Source of the DNA: Tubiluchus corallicola | Taxonomy: Eukaryota > Priapulida > Priapulimorpha > Priapulimorphida > Tubiluchidae | DNA: 64,000 bases | Direction of reading: 5' to 3' | Assembly: GCA_030141605.1 (NCBI GenBank) | Contig: JAQGDQ010000001.1 | Span: forward strand, 1,054,001-1,118,000 | In this document: piece after piece, positions 54,888 to 64,000 of the stretch | Numbering within the stretch: the stretch's first letter is position 1 | How the letters are laid out: every line of letters begins with the position of its first letter | Notes under the pieces: model-generated | The model's database searches: none | What the model was told of the DNA's origin: nothing | The model's input: the letters and a program-made list of their open reading frames with translations, nothing else | Position numbers and translations under genes: made by a program

Positions 54888-57800
54888 CTAAAAAATAAAT
54901 AAAACACCAATGAAATGAAATATTTACATCTCAGAAAACAGTAACTGTGACAAAATGAATCATGAAATTTAATAACCAGGAGCTTAGTTCAGGTGAACAG
55001 TGGTACTTTTGGCCACACTTAACAAAGCGCATGTTATGCAAGTTATAGCCTCTACACATTACACTATACTATGTTCCTGGTCTTCTAGTAAATCAGAATG
55101 CATTTGAAAAATGTCAAAGCATAGGTTACAAAGATACGTGTAACTAGTTTTGTACAATGATACTAGAACTTATTTCAGTCCCACAAACTAAGCCCAATTT
55201 ATAAGATGCAAGACTCAATTTCTAAATGATAGTGACAATGTTGCATATCAAAAATAGTTTTTCACATCACAGGGTCACATACTAAATTCAAACTTGGTTA
55301 ACTGCCGTTGAACAGGAATAATTTTGGGGTTAGTTCATGGAAAGAGGATATAAAGAGGACCGTCTTTAAAGATATTAATAAATAAACAGCCATTAGCAGG
55401 CTTAGCAAACTCTTATCTCTGAATGACTGCAATTCACACAATATACTCTGCTCGCTCTAGGTTAACAAGTGATGTTTATAGGAATAAGCGCACAACACCA
55501 CAACTGAATTGATAGGTACAGCGCTGTTTTGTGCAATGCATTTCCGAAGTGCAGGCTCTGGTGTCCATCTACCTTACTATCTAGCGAATGGCAAAATGCA
55601 TGTAACAGTGAATAATTAGGTACTCGAATTAAAATTAATATTTTTTCTGCAGTAACAATTCTTTCACGTAAATCATTCTTAAAAAACAAAGTATTCTATT
55701 CCAATATTTCGAAAGTTACAGTGCTTTTAGTTATTGTTTATAACTGAGTCCAGTTTTCCATTAACTAAACAAATCATCCGAGTACTGACCAAAGCTAGCA
55801 ATTCACACTTTAAGGATACTAGTCTGCTAAGCAGCAACTAAGCTGCGAGCACAAAACTCAGCACTTTTCTAATGCTTTAACTGTAACCTTTAATTAATGA
55901 CTGCAACTGAAAAACTGGAAAGAGTTGCTGCAAGAACACTTGGTACACTTAGCAAGTTAGCAAATTAGTACTGCTACATACATAATAATACAGAAAATGT
56001 TAAATCGATCCGTCAATTTAACATAACCACACTTAATCAATTGCATGCTTCAGAATGTTTATTTCTCATCGGTTATAGATCCACTGTTATTCTATTACTT
56101 AAGCACACAGCGACGTATTAACTTCCAAAATCAGTCATGAAAGTGACGATCATTTTTTTATTTGCTCCACTGACTAACCTCTAGGTAGGCAGTGTGTGTT
56201 TAATGGATAATATTATAAGGTATCCACAAGCTACTTGAAATAGAAAATTTGTAAGGGATTTGCAGCTGCTTTGCCAGTTAAATGTTTGAAACCTTATGAT
56301 CATCTTCCTTTCTGTGCTCGAAAAATGTTTCCCTTTTATTTTTGCTAAAATATCAAAACTCTAGTTTTGTACTTTATAATCAGTGATATTTAATAACTAT
56401 TGGTTGTCAATATCTGAGCATATAATTATTTACAACATACAAGCAAAAATAGCTAATCCTAAGGTGCATTAGAGAATGTTATCACTCCTAATTATCTTGG
56501 CTCACTCCACTTTGCTCTCCAGAGACATTTTGTTTTTTCATGTTTGTCTAATTACGTAATAACAGCTGTCTGTCTTTTGCAATTAGTGTGATTATTATCA
56601 CGGTAATTATTTATATAATGTCTTTTTTATCCCAAATCTTGAACAAATGCACCTCAATAGCAACTTTTCTCAATCCATAAGGAAATTAGTTGAAAAACAG
56701 TACAGCGACTTCATAATTATAGTGGATTGATCCACGCCATAATTATTATTATTAAAAATAGTAATGATATGATAAAGTGTGACTGCAGTTGCAAGCAAAT
56801 GGAGACCGTTAATAAAGTCACTGGAAAAAAGTCATGGAAAAAAGTCCCAATTTTGGCTAGAAAGTAAGTCAAAGGAAAAAGTCACAATTAATTTCGGCTA
56901 GGGTTAGCATTAGAGTTAGGAGTTAGGTTAGGGTTACTTCTTTTTTCCTGTGCCTTTTATCCTCTGAGTTTTTCCTTTGACTTTATTAGCTGGATTCAAG
57001 CAAATACTCAGGTTATTGTTATTATGATAAGCAACAAATGGAGAAAATTCATTAGCTGATTTCTATATGTGTTGAAATGAAAACAAAAGGGAAAAAGGAA
57101 AGAAAATTTACCAAAGTAATCTGATCTGCCTAATCGCCCGACTTCTAATGGTTCAGCTCCTTCAGATGGACGTTGAAGCACAACAGCATTACCCTTAAAA
57201 ACACAAAACAATTAACGATAAATTTCAGTAAAAAATGTGTTACACATATAATTCTGTCAATAGCAAAAAACTGCTAATACAGATTCACAAAGTCAACCCA
57301 TTGTTATGTCAACTAATGGAACTTTAGAAAAGGCTGCATACTTATCCTAGTAACGCAATGTCAAAAGCAAAAATTTAAACTCCAGTGTTAGATACACCAT
57401 TTTAACAAATGGTCGTTCTGTTAAAAAATTGAAAAATATCCTTGATACATTTAATTTTGTAAAGATTTGGCAAAAATACTTTACATTACTTTGTCAACAA
57501 TTTACAAAGAGAACAGAATTACTGCCAAAATGATTCCTACACTTAAAAATAAAAGCTCAAAAACCAATTAACACCCCACAAGAGCATCTAGCAATGCCAA
57601 AAACATCGCCACTCAGTATATAGTCCCTATGCTAGAGCATGATTTCATCAGGCTACTTTGAAACAGTGACTAGCTATGTGAAGTTATGCATCCGAGAAAC
57701 AGGAATTGTTGTCCAGCTAAGACGATACTTAGCTACAAACATGTTAACATTAAAAATCTAACTAACTAATGTAGGCTACTTCTTCAATCATTTTAAATTG

Positions 57801-60800
57801 TAAATAATTTTTATACAATAAACTAAATGTGCTTTTCAGATACTATGGCCCATGCATCATTCTGAGCTGATGTCTAAAACTGAGAACTGTTCCTTTTAAT
57901 TATTGTTCTGAGGTTCTGCTGCATGCTTGGGATTGTGGATCTCTGCTGTCATACAATTTTTTGGCCATTTAACATTTAAATTATTAAGATTTCTCTTTTT
58001 CTCTAAATGAAGTCACTCAACTAAGAGTACCACCAGCCGAATTAAATTATCTTATTTTGCGATTTTAAACATGTTTCTACATTTCACTAACTGTCTCCTT
58101 TAAACAGTATTAAAACCACTCAATCACACTTAAGTCCAACAAGACAGCATACATCTTCTAATGAAGCATCACCATGGTAGAAAAACGACTTAAATGCAAG
58201 AGAAATGTGTTTTCCTACAGTAATTTACAATAAGTCTGTGGTTTTATGCACTTCTGTAAGTCGCTAGCGTCCATAAACAGGAAAGCCTAATCTCATAAAC
58301 TGGCTATGCTTACTCTTCTGAGAATTGTGCATAAATTTGCAATAATCCACAGAAAATTTTGTATGCATAGGCATTCATCAGTGTTTGAGCAAAAAAACCA
58401 GTTCACATCAGTCAATGCCAATGAAATTAGGAATTATAGTCTCCCAAAACAAACTTAATTAATTTTCATAAATTAGCATCAGCATCATTTCAAAGATTAC
58501 AAACCTTTTTTCCTGAATTGCCAAAATAAAATCACTCTACATAAGTAATTTAATCTACAAAAAATACAAAAACGAAGTATACTATACAGAAAACAATCAA
58601 CAAGAAACAGTACACATCATCACCATCAGCAGGAGCAGCAGCAGCAGCACCTGCGCCACCAGCTACCACCACCAACAATACTATCATCTACAGCACATCT
58701 ACAAAGCCCAGACACAAGCCGTATAACATCAACTGCAAGACTTGCACTGTTTAACAGAATCGAAAAGGGATAAAGCAAAAACAAATCGACTAGGGAAGTA
58801 ATCTTTTTAAATATTTTTTATTGTGACTTCATTAAAAGCAGTCACTTCAAGCTGAATCAGCAAAACACTCAAAAATCAAATGATAACACAACTTGATATT
58901 CCCACACTCAGCCTTCACTACAAAGCATTGACATGAAGAAGAGCTATATATGCCACATCTGATGCAACTTCACTGCAAGATTTATTAAATATTTAGCCAA
59001 TGGAGAAAGGAAATGACCTTCAGTCCTTCCTGACTACGATTTAGTAGGATTCTAAGATTCAATTTACCTGCTGAAGGAGATATATTTCAACAGGATTCGC
59101 TTCTTGTTTTAAGCCATTAGGATACGAATAAACAGAAAAGCAATGAAATATTTTATAAAGCAGGTGTCGGATGTTTTGCATTAAAGTGAAAGAAAACTTA
59201 ACAATACAACAGTGACCTCATCAAGGTCTCATACACCACAACTGATGACTCACGACTAACTGGCTGACTGACCACAAACACTCGCTCAAGTTTTAATGCA
59301 TTTATGAAATCTTTGACACATTGCGAATTTATTTGTAGAGGATAGAATAAATTCAAGTTCAAGATTTTAAAATCCTATTTTTATAATAGAGCAAATATGA
59401 ATATATATTCTTGTTTTGCCATACACTATTTCATTGCATGCATAGGCTAAAACACTTTTTGCATAAAAACCTGGAAAGAATAAACTAGAGATCCCAAAAA
59501 AGTATAACTGCATGCAGTCTATAACCAACACTGACAATGCAGAATATAGAAAACTTGATCTATATGGTACATGTGGCAAAATCTTGTCTGATGGATTTGA
59601 AGTCACTTAACCAGTGCAAAGCTGACAGGATACACAAGGGAAACGAACTGATTTCAAGAATTTATGCACTGGCTGATTTCTACACAAAATCAATAGAGTT
59701 ACGCAGAGGGTAATGTCTGAAATCATGAAATTTTAAAACTTTCTACTGTGCTTCCCATGGCAGTGATAAAGAGACATTACGAAATTTAACAAAAACATCA
59801 TAGGGTAGGCCTTCTTTGCAGTGGTTAGTTTCTACGAAGATTATAAGCAGCAAGGGACTTAGCAAATTGAATGCCTCGTGAACAGACTAAAATATGCTGA
59901 GCAGAATCAGTTTACCAGGTTATTTATTCTTATTTTTTGTCAACACTGTTATCAAGTTCAAAAACTTTAAAACTAAGATAAAAATCTATATGTTATGTAC
60001 AGGCAACATCACTAAAAGCAAATATGTGAGTGTGATCTAACAGTGTGATCAAGGAACACCTGAAGGTCACATGACTACTACAGCCATCCCACAATAAACG
60101 TCAAATGCACATGTTTTGAAACCTTGAATATTTTTCTGTTAAGTGATAAACACAAAGAAGATGGATGAGTAAAAAGCTTCTTGTGATTCTTTTCTCGTGT
60201 TTGACCTTACGAGTTGGGAAGCATGGACACTAGCTGAATACCGAAATAGAACAGTTACATACCTCAAGAATAATGAAAAAGTTATCTCCTTGGTCTCCTT
60301 GTTTAACTATTTGATCACCATCTTTATACTGTGAGGGTTCCAAGGCATCAGCAATAGTCAAACGTTCCCATTCATCCATACTCTCTACAAAAAAGAATTT
60401 TATCAAACCTGTGACCATTAGTTTGCATTTAACACCTTTTTTCAGACTAATAGCATTAATTAACAATGCGACTGGATGGCACTTAAAGTTGGTATTCCTG
60501 AATGACACTCTAAACAGATAAGAATAGCATGTCTAGACTATCGAGACTATCTTTTTGGGTGTTGATATAAATCAGAAAATTAGTACGATTGCAACTGTAA
60601 CTGGTGGCTGATTTCAATACATAACCACTAGTTAACAGGCTAATATACAAGGCCATTCACTGCTGTTAGATTTCGAATGATACAGAAGCCATCGGATATG
60701 ATGCACTGCATATGAGATCATTCTGTCTAGGCTAAGTTTTTGCCTACTTCATTCAGTTACAGAATTTTCTGTTGAATGGATGTCTACCCAGGTCATTTTC

Positions 60801-63154
60801 CCCTAGTCAACATACATCCTACATTTCTTCAGTTTGTCATATGTACGATACACGTTTTGTCTATACATTTTATTTTGGCATTAATGGCAAAATTCTGTTG
60901 ATGTGCGATAAGAGAGAATAGTTAAATGCACAATGTATGAACATCTTTTACATAGCACCAGGTTGACTCCGGAGTGAAGTAACTACCCTGACTATACTTC
61001 TCCATTTAGAGAGAAGTTTTCAAAGCATTGGTGAAACGTTCATACAGTGGTAAAGGCCGCAACATCCTGGATAAGCTATTCGGCAGTAGCGGAGACGCAG
61101 AGGCACAACTACTTGTAGCGTGCAAGGACCCCTTAGCCAGATTAATGTTCCATCTTAAAAGACTGTCCTTGATAATGAACTGGATTGATATCTCACCACA
61201 ATCTTCTGCCTAAAGTTGGCTTTGCCTTTGGGTGCTGGGTATCAGCTGTAGCCAGGATACAGTACCCAGCTGTTCTGCGACGGTTCTCTTGAAACACCCT
61301 TTCTGCACAAATTTTATAACTTGGATGTTAAATACAGTGAACCGTTATAAAATGTGAACAAAACTGAGTTGAGGGTGTTTGCCGGATGCAGGATGGGGTC
61401 GGGGTTCGGGTAGGGATCAGTGGTTCAGGGTCGTGGTTCAGGATGTTAATTCAGTTCGAGGTCGAGATTTTACAGGGCTTAGGGATCAAGTGATCGGGAT
61501 CAGGGGTCGGGTCAGTGCGAATTGTTCAGGATCAGTGTTACAAAAAGGCAAATATCAGTAAATGGAGGTAAGAAAATTACGCGAAATTCCACAGCCTTAG
61601 CTCCACCCTGTTAATATGGATAACTGTGACATGATTTACTTCACCTGTACGTTCAAATAATGCTCATTTCTGATATTTTCATATTTTTCTTTTAGACAGC
61701 ATGACTTCATAAATTCAATAATTGTAGATTTATTTCATTAACTTGCAGTTTCAATAAGTAACTAATGACACGCGAACAGACTGAACCAGCAGAAATTAAT
61801 TAAATTAAACTATGGCATAAGCACCTGTCATTTTACGATGTGACATCCACTGATTATTCTAATAAAAATTGAAGAAAGAGCGAAATTTGAATAAATTTTA
61901 TTTTATTTGAAAAAACAAATGCATTGGTTTATCTGGTCACAAAGGTATAAAGGCCTAATGTATGCACAATAATAGTTTTAGCTTCAAATTCTCTGCCATC
62001 TTTCCCATTAAATAAATTAGGCAGTACTTGACTACTTGCTAGAGTTAGCATTAGCAGCCCGGAATCCCTAGATTGCAGAAAGCATTAATGGAATTAGGGC
62101 TGGAATTAGAGATGAAAGTTTTGGTGCAAGCTTTTTAGTTACCAAAAAAAAAATTAGCTTTAGAGTTATTAGCAAGTAAAGTAAAAAAGATACTCCTTAA
62201 AGGAAAAAAATCTATAAATTCTCACAGTAGAGGCTAATATAACTAAATGCAGTAAAATGCATCAGCAGAAAATCCAATATTAGGCTTTGGGTTCCAAAAA
62301 TATCTCTAAATCAGCAAATATGACAGTTTCAAAGTAAGTAAATAACAAGATATCAAAGAGCTAACAAAACCTGAATGGAAAAATTAGTGTATCTCAACTA
62401 CATAAAATTCTAAATTTCGGTAGCTAAAAGGTCTTTAAAATGTAGGAAGAGATTGATTTTCGGTGCTCTGCCCCAAGACACCACTAGTTTACAGAGTTTC
62501 CCCAGACACCCTAGCTGTTTTTAAATCCTTTCACAATTTCTGGCTAAACCCTGCTTAGAATATGTGTATCTTGCATAGATTTATTTGTTTACTGTTTTCT
62601 TTTTGAAAATAGCAACTTGGATTTTCCCATTTTTAACAAAATCATAATCTTTATAATGTGTCAAATTTTATAAACAAAAAAATTCAATGCTAAAAAATGT
62701 ATAGACAAAAAACTGCCAAGCTGTTAATAAAGTGCAGGAAACAAAACTATGCATTATTTGCATCATATTACTAACAGTCAGTCTATGCCTATTGCAAAAA
62801 GGATGTTTCCTTGTTTGCATAATACATTAATGCAGACTCCTGCAAGCAGTTTTAATGGTATACATATGGCGGCATTAATAATGCAAATATACTTTGTGAG
62901 CTCGTTTCTTTTGCAGCATGGAATACATCAAACATCATTAGTTCTCTTCAGCAATTTGAAACCAGTGCAGGTAACTATATATAGGTAGTAGACGTCCATT
63001 ACAGTAGCAAAATGCGATGCAGATTAGGTGGAAAATTCGATCATTTACAATTTTACGTGTTCTATTATAAAGACCTTAAAACAAATTATTTACCTAATAT
63101 TGGGACCTTATTCAAAAATTCTTCATACATCTTTCGTTTTCGCATTGTTGAACC
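54715..63154 (-). CDS. PRKAR1-like: cAMP-dependent protein kinase type I regulatory subunit, last four exons
   Basis: Minus-strand exons 63154-63094, 60384-60263, 57193-57112 and 54887-54715 join in frame to about 145 residues and a TAA. Seen: [93 protein letters not shown] and [13 protein letters not shown]. This follows the C-terminal 40% of animal PRKAR1A/1B almost residue for residue: the end of cAMP domain A, the linker helix and all of domain B. FGEIAL..KPRAATV is the phosphate-binding cassette, with the Glu and Arg that hold cAMP both present. Role: inhibits the PKA catalytic subunit until cAMP binds; cytoplasmic, bound to anchoring proteins through its N-terminus, which lies off the right edge. 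The final residues differ from the vertebrate ending. Confidence 0.95.
55505..55775 (+). repeat. Dispersed repeat family, copy 2
   Basis: Homologous in block order and orientation to 17041-17285: TTTCCGAAGTGCAGGC, CTAGCGAATGGCAAAATGCA, TGTAACAGTGAA, AATTCTTTCACGTAAATCATT, GAGTCCAGTTTT. It lies in the last intron of the PKA regulatory-subunit gene. The two copies are diverged, so the family is not young. Confidence 0.7.
56810..56988. mobile_element. MITE-like element with 20-bp inverted termini and telomere-like core
   Basis: The termini TAATAAAGTCACTGGAAAAA (56810-56829) and TTTTTCCTTTGACTTTATTA (56969-56988) are inverted copies differing at two positions. The outer TA could be a TA target duplication. 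Inside are GGAAAAAAGTC repeats and, at about 56898-56936, a degenerate TAGGGTTAG/GTTAGG run. No coding capacity; it sits in a PKA-gene intron. Confidence 0.6.
57112..57193 (-). CDS. PRKAR1-like: PKA type I regulatory subunit exon: middle of cAMP domain B
   Basis: 82 nt after TTTTAAG, ending TACTTTG|GTAAAT. It encodes [19 protein letters not shown] and RLGRSDYF, leaving one base for the G of the FGEIAL cassette. Confidence 0.94.
57194..60262. other. Intron of the PKA regulatory-subunit gene
   Basis: 3.1 kb, AT-rich, with a short CAG/CAC-rich stretch near 58625-58670. No other feature is supported. Confidence 0.7.
60263..60384 (-). CDS. PRKAR1-like: PKA type I regulatory subunit exon: start of cAMP domain B
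   Basis: 122 nt after TTTGTAG, ending CTTGAG|GTATGT. With the base from the previous exon it reads [17 protein letters not shown], then [17 protein letters not shown], the first strands of domain B. Confidence 0.94.
60385..63093. other. Intron of the PKA regulatory-subunit gene, with G-rich degenerate repeat
   Basis: 2.7 kb. Bases 61381-61560 are G-rich on the plus strand, with many variants of GGGTCG/GGATCAG/GGTTCAGG. A short protein-like plus-strand stretch at 61028-61213 ([19 protein letters not shown]) is unidentified. Confidence 0.6.
61381..61560 (+). repeat. Degenerate G-rich hexamer/heptamer repeat
   Basis: Recurring GGGTCGGGGTTCGGG, GGGATCAGTGGTTCAGGG, GGGATCAGGGGTCGGG and similar blocks, with G-runs that could form quadruplexes. 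Confidence 0.6.
63094..63154 (-). CDS. PRKAR1-like: PKA type I regulatory subunit exon: linker between cAMP domains
   Basis: 61 nt; the acceptor is TTTGCAG|GGTTC and the donor ATATTAG|GTAAAT. It encodes [20 protein letters not shown] plus one base. The short size matches this exon in animal genes. Confidence 0.93.
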
Positions 63155-64000
63155 CTGCAAATGAAAAAAATCACTTTTGATAAATTAGGAATTCTATTGT
63201 ATAAAATATTAAGAGAAGCACCAAATTCGTGTATTGCAAGAATATGCAACTATGCAAGTATTGCAACTACTACTTCACTGCGATTTTCTCCATTGTCTGG
63301 ATCAACTACACGCATATGAGAATTAACTTTGCAAAAAAACAGAAAACTAGAAAATAAAAAACAGTGACCAGTTAAATTAGAAAGAAGGAGCATAAGAACA
63401 GAAAAATAAACAGATTTGAAGAAGCACTTGAAAAACTGCCAAAGGATATTCCTTAAAAGTAATACTTAATAGCATTTAGCAAATTTATCTCAGAATAGTT
63501 CCATGAAGCGAAGGGTGTATAAATTGCTAAATAAACTAAACTTTAAGATGAGGAAATAAAGTGAATATGTAAACTTAACATTGTCGCATGTGAAACTCAC
63601 TCAACAGTGCATTAATTAAGGAACACATGTACAGCACAACCAGATAAATGGATTTAACTTACTGCAAGAAACTCTCAAAGGCTGAAATGCATAGACAGCA
63701 AAAGCTACAACAGATCCTATATTTACACAAGGGAAACATTCAAGTTCTTTACTCAAGAACATTCCATAAACTGCAGTTTATATACTTGCCGCAAGTCACT
63801 TCAAATCTGTTTACATTATTCAGAACAAAACACAGGTTACACACACCAACACTAAAATAAGAAACATCTTTATGCAGATATCAGAATTAGAATTAGATGA
63901 AGCAAGTGTAATGGCTTTCACGGCAGGCACTTATAATACAATTACCTACAAAAACTACAACATCAATATTAATAATATAAGAGCTATTTAAAAAACTACT
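63155..64000. other. Intron continuing toward the upstream PKA exons off the right edge
   Basis: No exon for cAMP domain A was found here; the preceding exon must lie beyond base 64000. Confidence 0.6.

Larger units (their letters stand above)
54888..57111. other. Last intron of the PKA regulatory-subunit gene
   Basis: AT-rich intron of 2.2 kb containing the dispersed repeat copy at 55505-55775 and the TIR element at 56810-56988. Confidence 0.7.

Overview
This is eukaryotic, metazoan DNA. Genes are split into short exons of 60-390 bp with canonical GT/AG splice sites, introns run from a few hundred bp to 13 kb, the background is AT-rich, and microsatellites and transposon debris are abundant. 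The host families (an SLC22 organic-ion transporter, a MOLO-1-type membrane protein, a type I PKA regulatory subunit) together with an RLE-type non-LTR retrotransposon fit an invertebrate, probably marine. I cannot name the phylum from the sequence.

Layout. (1) Bases 229-5488, minus strand: six exons of an SLC22-family transporter. Its C-terminus runs off the left edge and its first exon was not found. The introns hold a 400-bp mosaic of pentanucleotide repeats, a 22-copy ATATC array and a GC-rich, TAATTA-rich block. (2) Bases 5500-24700: no complete gene. This part holds a TTCTC array, a ~180-bp tandem repeat (7716-8310) with an inverted cluster of the same family at 11200-11505, decayed LINE pieces (reverse transcriptase at 8340-8545 and an ORF1-like piece at 9248-9665, both minus), an orphan SLC22 first-exon copy at 13830-14065 (minus), large TC, AAT and TG microsatellites, and an exact 60-bp tandem duplication at 21660-21779. 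(3) Bases 24778-45215, plus strand: a complete four-exon gene for a 322-residue MOLO-1-like (TPM-related) single-pass membrane protein, with a 13-kb first intron. (4) Bases 48820-51100, plus strand: a 5'-truncated but well preserved retrotransposon encoding a reverse transcriptase and a C-terminal CCHC plus restriction-like endonuclease (R2/NeSL/Hero type). It is followed by a 3' UTR rich in hairpins and an (AAAAT)n tail. (5) Bases 54715-63154, minus strand: the last four exons of a PKA type I regulatory subunit, covering the end of cAMP domain A and all of domain B. A small TIR element with a telomere-like core lies in one of its introns.

The three host genes belong to different pathways: solute transport, a probable receptor-associated membrane protein, and cAMP signalling. 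Nothing suggests a co-regulated cluster. I did not find a convincing new multi-gene system. The observations most worth following are the structured 3' UTR of the RLE retrotransposon, the repeat family present in opposite orientations around LINE debris, the TIR element with telomere-like core, and the mosaic pentamer array. Exon boundaries were worked out by hand from splice consensus, reading-frame continuity and family resemblance; no alignment or transcript data were available.
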